A DNA stretch of 64,000 nucleotides. Origin: Pseudonocardia phyllosphaerae. GTDB lineage: Bacteria > Actinomycetota > Actinomycetes > Mycobacteriales > Pseudonocardiaceae. The DNA is taken from NCBI RefSeq assembly GCF_046546475.1, contig NZ_JBKGXS010000003.1:124001-188000 (forward strand). Direction: 5' to 3'. Under the pieces are notes generated by a model, which was given only the letters and a program-made list of their open reading frames with translations, ran no database searches and was not told the origin of the DNA. How positions within the stretch are numbered: position 1 is the first letter of the stretch; each line of letters begins with the position of its first letter. This document shows positions 1-10,700 of the stretch, in pieces. A program made the position numbers and the translations under genes.

Positions 1-1171
1 AGCGGCAGATGACCGAGATCCGGATCTCCGAGGTGTTCATGATCTCGATGTTGATCCCGGCCTCGGAGAGCGACTCGCAGAACTTCGCGGTGACGCCCGG
101 GTGGTTGCGCATGCCCGCGCCGACCAGCGACACCTTGCCGATGTCGTTGTCGTAGACGAGCTCTTCGAAGCCGATCTCCGACTTCGCCGCCTCCAGCGTG
201 GTCACGGCGGTGTCGCCGTCGGTGCGGGGCAGCGTGAAGGTGATGTCGGTCTTGCCGTCGGCGACGTTGGAGATGTTCTGCAGGACCATGTCGATGTTGA
301 TCTCCGCGTCGGCGACCGTGCGGAAGATCTTCGCGGCCATGCCGGGGGTGTCCGGCACGCCGATGACGGTGATCTTGCCTTCCGACCGGTCGTGCGCGAC
401 GCCGGTGATGATCGGGTTCTCCAACGGAATCTCCTGGATCGAGCCGGAGACCAGCGTGCCCGGCTTGTCGTTGTACGAACTGCGCACGCGCAGCGGGACC
501 TCGTAGCGACGGGCGTACTCGACGGCCCGCAGGTGCAGGACCTTGGCGCCGGACGCGGCGAGCTCCAGCATCTCCTCGTACGTGACCGTCTCGAGCAGGC
601 TCGCCTTCGGCACGATGCGCGGGTCGGCGGAGTAGACGCCGTCGACGTCGGAGTAGATCTCGCAGACGTCGGCCTGCAGCGCCGCGGCGAGCGCGACGGC
701 GGTCGTGTCCGACCCGCCGCGGCCGAGCGTGGTGATGTCGCGCGAGTCCGGGCTCATGCCCTGGAAGCCGGCGACGAGCACGATGTAGCCCTCGTCGAGC
801 GCCTCGCGGACGCGCCACGGGTTCACCTCGGTGATCCGGGCGTCGCCGTGACGAGAGGTGGTGAGCATCCCGGCCTGCGAGCCGGTCATCGACCGGGCCT
901 CGGCGCCGAGGGAGCTGATCGCCATGGCGACCAGCGCGTTCGAGATGCGCTCGCCCGCGGTGAGGAGCATGTCCATCTCCCGCGGCGGCGGCTTCGGCGA
1001 GATCTGCTCCGCGAGGTCGGTCAGCTCGTCGGTCGTGTCACCCATCGCGGACACCACGACGACCACGTCGTGCCCCTCTTTGCGGGTACGGACGATCCGC
1101 TCGGCGACCTTCTTGATGCGCTCCGCGCTCTCGACCGATGAACCGCCGTACTTCTGCACGACGAGGGCCAC
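1..1171 (-). CDS. ask: Aspartate kinase, 3' end outside window
   Basis: Phosphorylates aspartate, the first step towards lysine, threonine, methionine and diaminopimelate. The GTG at 1171 gives an N-terminus starting VALVVQKYGGSS, the aspartokinase nucleotide-binding signature. The later motif GMSPDSRDITTLGRGGSD (about 721-774) is typical of the alpha+beta actinobacterial enzyme. The C-terminal part read at 1-500 is the two regulatory ACT domains, with the family phrases VLQNIS and DIGKVS. About 390 residues are visible and the family is near 420, so only some 30 residues are missing. The usual partner asd would be expected to follow beyond the window edge. In related bacteria the ACT half can also be made from an internal start as a beta subunit; I did not identify that start. 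Confidence 0.95.
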   Translation of the reverse strand, partial: MALVVQKYGGSSVESAERIKKVAERIVRTRKEGHDVVVVVSAMGDTTDELTDLAEQISPKPPPREMDMLLTAGERISNALVAMAISSLGAEARSMTGSQAGMLTTSRHGDARITEVNPWRVREALDEGYIVLVAGFQGMSPDSRDITTLGRGGSDTTAVALAAALQADVCEIYSDVDGVYSADPRIVPKASLLETVTYEEMLELAASGAKVLHLRAVEYARRYEVPLRVRSSYNDKPGTLVSGSIQEIPLENPIITGVAHDRSEGKITVIGVPDTPGMAAKIFRTVADAEINIDMVLQNISNVADGKTDITFTLPRTDGDTAVTTLEAAKSEIGFEELVYDNDIGKVSLVGAGMRNHPGVTAKFCESLSEAGINIEIMNTSEIRISVICR

Positions 1172-1391
1172 GCCGACCTCCTGTCCTGGCTCCGGGTCAC
1201 GGAGCCACCGGGGCACTCTGCTCCAGCTCCGCCGCCCTGGGGGTCACGGTCCCGTGACGCACCGGCGACGCTGGTCGGAATGGCACCCTACCGGCGGACG
1301 GCGTCCGATTTCAGGCCCTGGGGCGAGTCCGATGACCGATGCCACACGGTCTGGACAGCCGCGCCGGGCAGCGCCTACGAGGGCGCGTCAC

Positions 1392-1919
1392 TCACGCCTG
1401 GACCGGTGACCTGCGGTCACGGTGCCGACGGACGGCGTCGGTGTTGCCGCAGCGCGGGCTGCAGTAACGCTGCCGGCCGTTCCGCGAGACGTCGGCGAAC
1501 ACCCGGTCGCACGCCGGGGCCGCGCACCGCCCGAGCCGGTCCATCCCACGGGCGGTCAGGTGCAGCGCGGTGCCGGTGGCGATCAGCGCGTGCAGTACCC
1601 CGGGCAGGTCCAGACCGTCGTCGCGGTAGTGCAGATGCCAGTGCCCGTCGTGGTCGGTGAGCCGGGGCGGGCCGGTGCCGGCGGCGAGCAGCTCGTTGAG
1701 CAGCCGGGCGCGAGCGGCCCCGGGCTCGGCATCGACGACGGCGGTCCAGCGCCCCAGGAGAATCCGCACCGTACCGAGGTCGGCCGGCTGCACGGTCCAG
1801 TCGGGCGTCAGGCCGGCCTCGAGGCACCGATCGGCCAGTTCCGTGTGCGACGACGGCGGGTCGTTCACCAGGTCGGCCGCCAGCAGCACGGGATCGCGCC
1901 CGTAAGGGTTGAGGTGCAC
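1392..1919 (-). CDS. CGNR zinc-finger transcriptional regulator
   Basis: A 175-aa protein of the ABATE plus CGNR zinc-finger family of putative DNA-binding regulators. The N-terminus (PVLLAADLVND) matches the family opening. The C-terminus carries a zinc finger with Cys pairs in RCAAPACDRV and RYCSPRCGN, separated by the family linker DVSRNGRQ. The GTG at 1919 is chosen because the family homology begins there; no strong ribosome site is visible. Its start lies only 26 nt from the start of a divergent small gene, so their promoters must overlap. A second gene of the same family is at 56383. Target genes are unknown. Confidence 0.8.
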   Translation of the reverse strand: MHLNPYGRDPVLLAADLVNDPPSSHTELADRCLEAGLTPDWTVQPADLGTVRILLGRWTAVVDAEPGAARARLLNELLAAGTGPPRLTDHDGHWHLHYRDDGLDLPGVLHALIATGTALHLTARGMDRLGRCAAPACDRVFADVSRNGRQRYCSPRCGNTDAVRRHRDRRSPVQA

Positions 1920-1945
1920 AAAGTCATTACAGCAGGCTTCCGATC

Positions 1946-2179
1946 GTGAGCCCACCGCTGCAGCACCACTGGCAGACCGTCTCCCGGCACCGGACGTCCG
2001 ACGGCGTCGTCGCCTACCAGCGCTGCCGCTGTGGGGCCTGGCGGGTACGGCTCGACGCCCGGACGGCCCTCGACTTCCGGACGACCGAAGCCATCTCGAC
2101 GCTCGCCGAGCCCGGACACACGAAAGGGCGGGCCGGGAGTCCGTCCCGGCCCGCCCGTACGCGGAGTGCCGAGCGCTGA
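1946..2179 (+). CDS. Small hypothetical protein with CxC motif
   Basis: A 77-aa reading frame from GTG at 1946, divergent from the CGNR gene. The first half (HHWQTVSRHRTSDGV, then YQRCRCGAWRV) looks like a conserved small actinobacterial protein with a CRCG knuckle-like pair. The last third is Arg/Ser/Pro-rich and is read through a perfect 13-bp hairpin at 2126-2156. The real protein may therefore be shorter, or its tail may have been acquired recently. Function unknown. Third-position GC is high, which supports coding. Confidence 0.5.
   Translation: MSPPLQHHWQTVSRHRTSDGVVAYQRCRCGAWRVRLDARTALDFRTTEAISTLAEPGHTKGRAGSPSRPARTRSAER
2126..2156. terminator. Hairpin, likely bidirectional terminator
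   Basis: A perfect 13-bp stem GGGCGGGCCGGGA / TCCCGGCCCGCCC with a 5-nt loop, 57 nt past the stop of the minus-strand gene 2213-2518. No U-tract follows, as is usual in high-GC actinobacteria. Confidence 0.55.
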
Positions 2180-2212
2180 GCCCGGCGTCGGCCGTATCTC
2201 GAAGTCGACTGC

Positions 2213-2518
2213 TCAGAGACGGCGCAGCAGGCGCACGATCACCGTGGTGATCACCAGCCACACGATGGCCGCGACGCCGTAGTTCAGGGTGACGCCGAGC
2301 TTCGGCTGGCTGGGTACGAACAGGTTGCCGAGCCCGAGGTTGAACCGGGCCGCGTAGCCGGAGATGAACTGTGCGACGAAGTTCGACGGGTTCGCGTCGA
2401 GCAGGGTCAGCACGATGTGCGCCACGAGGATCCCGACGATCACCAGCCCGACGATCCGGACGATCGTCGCGATGATCCCCAGCCCGTTCCGCACCGTGGA
2501 TCCCATGGTTGCCGTCAT
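2213..2518 (-). CDS. Small two-helix membrane protein
   Basis: A 101-aa protein with two clear membrane segments, about residues 13-38 (GLGIIATIVRIVGLVIVGIL and on) and 80-95 (VAAIVWLVITTVIV), joined by a loop rich in Asn and Phe. It ends with a basic tail (RLLRRL). The ATG at 2518 is preceded by GGAAGGGT about 9 nt upstream. An alternative ATG is 12 nt downstream. I do not recognise a characterised family, though it resembles conserved small actinobacterial membrane proteins. It is transcribed away from leuA and shares the upstream region with the leuA leader. Confidence 0.75.
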   Translation of the reverse strand: MTATMGSTVRNGLGIIATIVRIVGLVIVGILVAHIVLTLLDANPSNFVAQFISGYAARFNLGLGNLFVPSQPKLGVTLNYGVAAIVWLVITTVIVRLLRRL

Positions 2519-2693
2519 CGTCGAACACCCTTCCGGAGAGGTACGGGCGCCAGGATCTCAGCGGACGCCCTCGTCTGCCCAGCTCAACGAGGCCGATGCG
2601 GCCAGGTTGTGATCCCTTCGTTGCGACCGTACAACGAAACGGGCGCGGCACCGGGTTGCCGAGCGGCGGGGGTCCGGGGCTACGGTGGTCCCC

Positions 2694-2732
2694 ATGGCGC
2701 ACCTGCTCCTTCGCCGCCGCGGCGGGGTCTGA
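2694..2732 (+). promoter_or_regulatory. leuL: leuA leader peptide (Leu codons)
   Basis: A 12-codon reading frame, MAHLLLRRRGGV, with three consecutive and different Leu codons (CTG CTC CTT at 2703-2711) followed by three Arg codons, 80 nt upstream of leuA. Leu-rich leader peptides before leuA are known from comparative genomics of actinobacteria. A ribosome stalled at these codons when Leu-tRNA is scarce would change the folding of the downstream RNA. Confidence 0.8.
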
Positions 2733-2775
2733 CCGACCGGCCCCTCGTCGCGGGGTCTCGCGTGTCCGCCGGTCG
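2723..2775 (+). promoter_or_regulatory. leuA attenuator hairpins
   Basis: The octamer CGGGGTCT occurs twice, at 2723-2730 and 2751-2758. Either copy can pair with CCCC at 2741-2744, giving mutually exclusive folds. An outer 8-bp stem pairs CGACCGGC (2734-2741) with GCCGGTCG (2768-2775). Together with the leader peptide this is the layout of a transcription or translation attenuator. Confidence 0.6.
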
Positions 2776-2812
2776 ACCACGACGGCCCGACACACCTCAG
2801 GAGCGCAATCCC

Positions 2813-4609
2813 GTGAGCACGTCTCCCGACGCCTACACCGCCACGTCCTCCAGCAACGTCCGGACCCCGGCGGGTGCCCCGCACGCCGGTCAGCCGGCCT
2901 GGAACCGCCAGCGCGGCTCGCAGATGCCCTTCGGGCGCTACAAGTCCTTCCACGACCTGGTCGAGCCGGTCTCGCTGCCCGACCGCACCTGGCCCGACAA
3001 GGTCGTCGACACCGCTCCGCTGTGGTGCGCGGTCGACCTGCGCGACGGCAACCAGGCGCTGATCGACCCGATGAGCCCGCTGCGCAAGCGGCGGATGTTC
3101 GACCTGCTGGTACGCATGGGCTACAAGCAGATCGAGGTCGGGTTCCCGGCGGCCAGCCAGACCGACTACGACTTCGTCCGCGAGATCATCGAAGAGGGCG
3201 CGATCCCCGAGGACGTGCAGATCCAGGTCCTCACCCAGGCCCGGCCCGAGCTGATCGCGCGCACGTTCGAGGCCTGCGAGGGCGCGCACTCCGCGATCGT
3301 GCACCTCTACAACTCGACGTCGATCCTGCAGCGCCGCGTGGTGTTCCGCTCCGACCGCCCCGGCATCGCCAAGATCGCGACCGACGGCGCGGAGGAGGTC
3401 GCGAAGTACGCCGAGAAGTACCCGGACACCGACTGGACCTTCCAGTACTCGCCGGAGTCCTACACCGGCACCGAGCTCGAGTACGCCGTCGACGTCTGCA
3501 ACCAGGTCTCGGCGATCTGGCAGCCCACGCCGGAGCGCCCGATGATCATCAACCTGCCGGCGACGGTGGAGATGGCGACCCCGAGCGTCTACGCCGACTC
3601 CATCGAGTGGATGCACCGCAACCTGGAGCGCCGCGACGCGATCGTGCTGTCGCTGCACCCGCACAACGACCGCGGCACCGGCATCGCGGCCGCCGAGCTG
3701 GGCTACCAGGCCGGCGCCGACCGCATCGAGGGCTGCCTGTTCGGCAACGGTGAGCGCACCGGCAACGTCGACCTGGTCGCGCTGGGCATGAACCTGTTCA
3801 CCCAGGGCATCGACCCGCAGATCGACTTCTCCGACATCGACGAGATCCGCCGCACCGTCGAGTACTGCAACCAGCTGCCGGTGCACGAGCGCCACCCGTG
3901 GGGCGGCGACCTGGTCTACACCGCGTTCTCCGGCTCCCACCAGGACGCGATCAACAAGGGCTTCGACGCCATGCGCGCCGAGGCCGCCGAGGCCGGGCAC
4001 TCCGTCGACGAGCACCCGTGGGAGGTCCCGTACCTGCCGGTCGACCCGAAGGACATCGGCCGCACCTACGAGGCCGTCATCCGGGTCAACTCGCAGTCGG
4101 GCAAGGGCGGCATCGCCTACGTCATGAAGACCGAGCACCAGCTCGACCTGCCGCGCCGGCTGCAGATCGAGTTCAGCCACGTCATCCAGACCTACACCGA
4201 CTCCGAGGGCGGCGAGGTCGAGCCGAAGGCGATGCGCGACGCCTTCGACACCGAGTACCTGGGCCGCGAGACCCCGCTGAAGCTGGTGCGCCACCGCATC
4301 CACAGCGACGGCGAGGGCCGCGACGAGCTCGCCGCCACCGTCCGCGTCGAGAACGACCTGCACGAGATCACCGGGTCGGGCAACGGCCCGATCGCCGCGT
4401 TCGTCGACGCCCTGGCCGGCATCGGGTTCGACGTGCGGGTCCTCGACTACCACGAGCACGCCATGGGCGGCGGTGACGACGCCCGCGCCGCGGCCTACGT
4501 CGAGTGCGCCGTCGAGGAGAAGGTGTTCTGGGGTGTCGGCATCGACAGCTCGATCACCAGTGCGAGCCTCAAGGCCGTCGTCTCCGCGGTGAACCGCGCC
4601 CTGCGCTGA
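2813..4609 (+). CDS. leuA: 2-isopropylmalate synthase
   Basis: Condenses acetyl-CoA with 2-oxoisovalerate, the committed step of leucine synthesis. The 598 residues have the HMGL-like TIM barrel with DLRDGNQAL at 75-83 (metal/general base), the HPHNDRGTG metal-binding motif, and GNGERTGN. The C-terminal third is the LeuA dimerisation/regulatory domain that gives leucine feedback inhibition in this family. The GTG at 2813 has AGGAG nine nt upstream. In-frame sequence further upstream lacks a better start. The long N-terminal extension before MPFGRYKSF is usual for actinobacterial LeuA. Regulation is probably by the leader peptide at 2694. Confidence 0.97.
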   Translation: MSTSPDAYTATSSSNVRTPAGAPHAGQPAWNRQRGSQMPFGRYKSFHDLVEPVSLPDRTWPDKVVDTAPLWCAVDLRDGNQALIDPMSPLRKRRMFDLLVRMGYKQIEVGFPAASQTDYDFVREIIEEGAIPEDVQIQVLTQARPELIARTFEACEGAHSAIVHLYNSTSILQRRVVFRSDRPGIAKIATDGAEEVAKYAEKYPDTDWTFQYSPESYTGTELEYAVDVCNQVSAIWQPTPERPMIINLPATVEMATPSVYADSIEWMHRNLERRDAIVLSLHPHNDRGTGIAAAELGYQAGADRIEGCLFGNGERTGNVDLVALGMNLFTQGIDPQIDFSDIDEIRRTVEYCNQLPVHERHPWGGDLVYTAFSGSHQDAINKGFDAMRAEAAEAGHSVDEHPWEVPYLPVDPKDIGRTYEAVIRVNSQSGKGGIAYVMKTEHQLDLPRRLQIEFSHVIQTYTDSEGGEVEPKAMRDAFDTEYLGRETPLKLVRHRIHSDGEGRDELAATVRVENDLHEITGSGNGPIAAFVDALAGIGFDVRVLDYHEHAMGGGDDARAAAYVECAVEEKVFWGVGIDSSITSASLKAVVSAVNRALR

Positions 4610-4621
4610 GCCCCGCCGGGT

Positions 4622-4653
4622 CCGGGAGGCCGCCGCGCACGGCGGCCTCCCGG
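4622..4653. terminator. Terminator hairpin between leuA and ABC operon
   Basis: A perfect 14-bp stem built on CCGGGAGGCCGCCG with loop CGCA. It lies between the convergent leuA and the ABC transporter operon and can serve both strands. Confidence 0.75.
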
Positions 4654-4680
4654 GCCGTGGTCTCCCAGAGTTCCCGCAGC

Positions 4681-6850
<2,170 letters not shown>

Positions 6851-6854
<4 letters not shown>

Positions 6855-6880
6855 CGGCGTCCCTTCGGGTCGGTACTCAT
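6851..6880 (-). other. 9-codon mini-ORF in a duplicated gene junction
   Basis: Reads MSTDPKGRR then TGA. Its ATG overlaps the stop of the permease gene (ATGA) and its own TGA overlaps the ATG of the ATPase gene (ATGA). It arose because the 26-nt permease end containing GACCCGAAGGG is present twice in tandem. The permease itself ends DPKGRR. The copy supplies a ribosome site to the next gene. Confidence 0.6.
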
Positions 6881-7803
6881 CGGCGCCCCTTCGGGTCGAG
6901 TGCCTCGCGCAGCGACTCGCCCAGCAGCGTGAACCCGAGCGCGACGATGATGATCGCGATCGCCGGGTACACGGCCAGGCCGGGCCGGACGTCGAGGTAG
7001 GGCTGGGCGGCGGCGAGCATCAGGCCCCACTCCGCGCGCGCCGGGTCGGCGTCGCCCAGACCCAGGAACGACAGCGCGGCGGCGTCGAGGATCGAGGTCG
7101 CCAGGGTCAGGGTGGCCTGCACGATCACCGGGCCGATCGCGTTCGGCAGCATGTGCCGCAACACGATCGGCACCCTCTTGACGCCCAGTGCGGTCGCCGC
7201 GAGCACGTGGTCGGACTCGCGCTGGGCGAGCATGGAGCCGCGCAGCAGCCGGGCGAAGATCGGCACGTTCACCAGCGCGACGGCGATGATGACCGTCGTC
7301 TGGCTGGGCTTCGCCGCGAGGGCGGCGACCGAGATCGCCAGCAGCAGCGACGGGATCGACAGCAGCACGTCGGTGACGCGCATCAGCACGGTGTCCACCC
7401 AGCCGCCGAACGCGCCCGCCACCGCACCGATGGCGACACCGGCGGCGAGACCGAACACCGTCGCGAGCACGCCGACCAGCAGCGTCTGCCGCGAGGCCAG
7501 GATCATCCGGGAGAACTCGTCGCGGCCGTTCTGGTCGCTGCCGAGCGGGAACCCGTCCTGCGGACCGGGGATCGCGCCGGGGCGCAGCTGGTCGAGCAGC
7601 TGCGGGAACGCCTGGCCCGGGTCGTGCGGGGCGAGCAGCGGGGAGAGCACGGAGACCAGCACGAAGACCGCGATGATCACCGCGCCGACGATCGCGGTCG
7701 GGCTGCGGCGCAGCCTGCGGAACGCGTCGGCGGACAGGCTCCGGCCCGCGGTGTCGTCGACCTTGTCGCGGCGGCGCTGCGCCCACGTCGTCGGGGCGCT
7801 CAC
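6877..7803 (-). CDS. Peptide ABC transporter permease (DppC type)
   Basis: A 308-aa inner-membrane permease. After a basic cytoplasmic start, the first helix is about residues 37-60 (TAIVGAVIIAVFVLVSVLSPLL), then a loop with the DppC-type motif PLGSDQNGRDEFSRM, then the BPD_transp_1 core of about five helices. The EAA loop that contacts the ATPases is near LLRGSMLAQRESDHVLAATAL. GTG at 7803 overlaps the stop of the DppB-like gene by 4 nt. It forms the translocation channel with that partner. Confidence 0.92.
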   Translation of the reverse strand: MSAPTTWAQRRRDKVDDTAGRSLSADAFRRLRRSPTAIVGAVIIAVFVLVSVLSPLLAPHDPGQAFPQLLDQLRPGAIPGPQDGFPLGSDQNGRDEFSRMILASRQTLLVGVLATVFGLAAGVAIGAVAGAFGGWVDTVLMRVTDVLLSIPSLLLAISVAALAAKPSQTTVIIAVALVNVPIFARLLRGSMLAQRESDHVLAATALGVKRVPIVLRHMLPNAIGPVIVQATLTLATSILDAAALSFLGLGDADPARAEWGLMLAAAQPYLDVRPGLAVYPAIAIIIVALGFTLLGESLREALDPKGRR

Positions 7804-8804
7804 TTCAGCCTCACCCTCGGGTCGATGACCGCGTAGGACAGGTCGACCAGCAGGTTGACCAGCACGTAGATCAGGGCGCCGAGCAGCACCACGGCCTGCA
7901 GCCGCGGGTAGTCGCGGCGCTCGATGCCCTCGGCGATCAGCGTGCCGATGCCGGGGCGGTTGAACACCTTCTCGGTGAGCACCGCGCCGGCGAGCAGCAG
8001 GCCGGTCTGCAGGCCGATCGTGGTCGCGACCGGCAGCAGCGCGTTGCGCAGCACGTGCCGGTCGCGCACCGTCGCCGTCGCGAGGCCCTTGGCGTTGGCG
8101 GTACGGACGAAGTCGGAGCCGAGCACGTCGAGCACCGAGGCCCGGGTGATCCGCACGATCACCGCGAGCGGGATCGTCGCCAGGGTGACCGCGGGCAGCA
8201 CCAGGTGCATCAGCGAGTCCCAGCTGGCGTCGAACTCGCGGGTGAGCAGCCCGTCCAGGGTCGGGAACCCGGTGACCGAGGTGGCGTCGATGTCGGTGGC
8301 CTGCAGGCCCGACGGCGGGAACCAGCCCAGGTCGACGGCGAGGAGCTGCTTGAGCACGTAGCCCAGGAAGAACACCGGGACCGCGACGCCGACCAGCGTG
8401 CCGATGATCGTGACGTTGTCCCAGATCCGCCCGTGGCTGCGGGCGGCCAGGTAGCCGAGCGGGATGCCCAGGCCGACCGCGATCAGCAGCGCGACGACCG
8501 AGAGCTCGATGGTGCCGGGCAGTGCGCGGCCCAGCTCGCCGAGCACCGGGTCACCGGTGACCAGCGAGGAGCCGAAGTCGCCGGTGAGTGCCCGGCCCAG
8601 GTAGCGCAGGTACTGGATCCAGACCGGTTGGTCCAGGCCCAGCGTGCGGTTGAGCGCCGCGATCGACTCCGGGGTGGCCTTGTCGCCGAGCAGTGCGCCG
8701 GCCGGTCCGCCGGGCAGCGAGCGCAGCCAGGCGAACAACAGCACGGACAGGATCAGCAACGTCGGGATCACCTGGAGCAGGCGGCGCACGACGAAGCGCA
8801 GCAT
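7800..8804 (-). CDS. Peptide ABC transporter permease (DppB type)
   Basis: A 334-aa permease beginning MLRFVVRRLLQVIPTLL, the standard DppB/OppB first helix, followed by the periplasmic segment with LNRTLGLDQPVWIQYLRYL and a BPD_transp_1 domain. The EAA-like loop is ITRASVLDVLGSDFVRTANA. Length matches the family. The gene follows the solute-binding protein gene after a 72-nt gap that holds a strong hairpin. It overlaps the DppC-like gene by 4 nt. Confidence 0.92.
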   Translation of the reverse strand: MLRFVVRRLLQVIPTLLILSVLLFAWLRSLPGGPAGALLGDKATPESIAALNRTLGLDQPVWIQYLRYLGRALTGDFGSSLVTGDPVLGELGRALPGTIELSVVALLIAVGLGIPLGYLAARSHGRIWDNVTIIGTLVGVAVPVFFLGYVLKQLLAVDLGWFPPSGLQATDIDATSVTGFPTLDGLLTREFDASWDSLMHLVLPAVTLATIPLAVIVRITRASVLDVLGSDFVRTANAKGLATATVRDRHVLRNALLPVATTIGLQTGLLLAGAVLTEKVFNRPGIGTLIAEGIERRDYPRLQAVVLLGALIYVLVNLLVDLSYAVIDPRVRLK

Positions 8805-8837
8805 GCGTCGAACCCCTCTGTGGTGGGAGAGAACGCG

Positions 8838-8870
8838 ACCGGGCGCCGCGGGATCGCCGCGGCGCCCGGT
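8838..8870 (-). terminator. Intra-operon hairpin after binding-protein gene
   Basis: A perfect 14-bp stem ACCGGGCGCCGCGG / CCGCGGCGCCCGGT with a 5-nt loop, between the binding-protein gene and the first permease gene. Such partial terminators or 3'-stabilising stems commonly raise binding-protein mRNA above that of the membrane components. Confidence 0.65.
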
Positions 8871-8876
8871 TCGTGA

Positions 8877-10550
8877 TCAGTTCTTGGTGACGGTGGCGAA
8901 GCGCTCGTCGGTCAGCGGGGAGGGGACGAGGCCCTTCACGTTCCCGCCGACGACGATCGCCGGGCCGGTGGTCAGGATCGGGACCGCGGGCAGGTACTTG
9001 CCCATGATGTCGGCGTTGGCCTTCTCGTATGCCTTCTTGTGCGCCTCCGGGTCCGGGGTCGCGTCGGCCTTCGCGAGCTCGGCGAACATCGCCGCGTCCT
9101 GCGGCCCGAACTCGGCCTTCTGCCGGCCGAAGAACGTGCCGACGAAGTTGCCTGCGTCGTTGTAGTCACCGGTCCAGCCGAGCAGGTGGATGTCGTGCTT
9201 GCCTGCCTTCTGGACGTCGTCCTTGTAGCCGCCGTTCCACGGCTTCGCGACCGGGTTGACCTTGATCCCCGCGGCCTGCAGGTTCGCCGACATCGCGGCG
9301 AACAGGTCGGACGGGTTCGGCATGTAGGGCCGGGTGATCTCGGTCGGGTAGTAGAAGTTCAGCGTCAGGTCCGAGGCACCCGCGGCGGCGAGCAGCTGCT
9401 TGGCCTTGGCCGGGTCGTACGGGTACTTGGTGACGTTGTCGGTGTAGCCGGAGACCGTCGGCGGGACGAACTCGTTCGCCACCGAGGAGCCCTCGGGCAT
9501 CTTGGTGCGCACCAGCGACTCGCGGTCGATCGCGTAGGCGATGGCCTGACGGACCCGCAGGTCCTTCAGCTTCGGGTTGTTCTTGGTGTTGATACCCAGG
9601 TAGAGCAGCGAGAACGGGTCCCGGATCAGCACCTGGTCGCCCTGGTCCTTGAGCGACTGGTAGTCCGCGGGCGAGGGGTAGTCGTAGCCGTCGATGGTGC
9701 CGGCGGCGAGCTCCTGCTTACGCGCGTTCTCGTCCGGGATGATCTTGAAGATCAGCTTCGCGGTCTTGGCCTTCTCGCCCCAGTAGTCGTCGTTGCGGAC
9801 CAGGGTGATCGTGTTGTCGGCCTTGTCGAAGCTCTCGAACTTGTACGGCCCGGTGCCGGTCGGGTGCTCGGTTGCGTAGGCCGGGTAGGTGAACGAGTCG
9901 CCGCTCTGGGTCACCTTGTCGGCGTCGTACTTCTTGAGCGCCTCGGGACTGGAGATCGAGAACGAGGTCAGGCCGAACGCGGCCGGGAAGGCGCCCTTGT
10001 ACTCGTTCAGCGAGAGCACCGCGGTGGTCGGGTTCTTCGCGGTGCAGGACTTGTAGACCGGCTTGCCGGAGGCGTCGCCCTCGTTCTTCTTGAAGCCGCC
10101 GAAGACGTCGCCGTAGTAGATCATCTGGCTCTGGGCCGCGGCGCCGGACATGTTGAACCAGCGATCGAAGTTCGCACAGACCGCGGCCGCGTCGAACGGG
10201 GTGCCGTCGTGGAACTTCACGCCCTGGCGCAGGTCGAACGTCCAGGTCTTGCCGTCCGGGGTCGACTCCCACTTGGTCGCCAGGCCGGGTGCCAGGTCGG
10301 TGGTGCCCGGGGCGTAGGTGATCAGGGTGTCGTACATCTGACGGGCGGGGCGGAAGCTCTCGCCGTCGTCGTTGAAGATCGGGTCGAAGTTCTTCGGCGC
10401 ACCGGCCGCACCGAAGACGAAGCTGCCACCCGCCTCGCCGCCGCCGTCGGAGCCGCGCTCGGACGACGCGCACGCCGTCATCGACACGGCGAGCAGCCCC
10501 GCCATGACGGCGGTGGTCCACCGCCGAGCGAGTACCCGTCCTGTGGTCAT
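8877..10550 (-). CDS. Solute-binding lipoprotein, family 5 (peptide type)
   Basis: A 557-aa extracytoplasmic binding protein, first gene of the ABC operon. It has a lipoprotein signal: basic start, hydrophobic core AVMAGLLAVSM, lipobox LTAC-like with Cys at residue 27, then a Ser/Gly linker. Family 5 signatures follow, including WTFDLRQGVKFHDGTPFDAAAV and RVRQAIAYAIDRESLV. The ATG at 10550 is preceded by GAGGGA at good spacing; an in-frame GTG five codons upstream is less likely. Peptides are the usual ligands, but nickel, heme or sugars are possible. The promoter should be in the locally AT-richer segment 10566-10700. Confidence 0.92.
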   Translation of the reverse strand: MTTGRVLARRWTTAVMAGLLAVSMTACASSERGSDGGGEAGGSFVFGAAGAPKNFDPIFNDDGESFRPARQMYDTLITYAPGTTDLAPGLATKWESTPDGKTWTFDLRQGVKFHDGTPFDAAAVCANFDRWFNMSGAAAQSQMIYYGDVFGGFKKNEGDASGKPVYKSCTAKNPTTAVLSLNEYKGAFPAAFGLTSFSISSPEALKKYDADKVTQSGDSFTYPAYATEHPTGTGPYKFESFDKADNTITLVRNDDYWGEKAKTAKLIFKIIPDENARKQELAAGTIDGYDYPSPADYQSLKDQGDQVLIRDPFSLLYLGINTKNNPKLKDLRVRQAIAYAIDRESLVRTKMPEGSSVANEFVPPTVSGYTDNVTKYPYDPAKAKQLLAAAGASDLTLNFYYPTEITRPYMPNPSDLFAAMSANLQAAGIKVNPVAKPWNGGYKDDVQKAGKHDIHLLGWTGDYNDAGNFVGTFFGRQKAEFGPQDAAMFAELAKADATPDPEAHKKAYEKANADIMGKYLPAVPILTTGPAIVVGGNVKGLVPSPLTDERFATVTKN

Positions 10551-10700
10551 GTCTCTGTCCCTCACTGGTCAGCCGGGGAGGACGCACGCCCGATGTGTGT
10601 GCGGGACCACGTCCGGATAGCGCATGAACCTATAGCGCTCCGTTACCAATGGGTAGATCTCTGGATCACGAATGCGGAAATTCCGGCACGGTCGTACCGG

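Noticed and set aside
1172..1391. Possible lysine riboswitch before aspartate kinase
   Set aside because: I could not find the conserved lysine aptamer loops; the segment is plain GC-rich sequence.
2519..2812. T-box leader before leuA
   Set aside because: No T-box sequence or specifier loop; the Leu-codon leader peptide explains regulation better.
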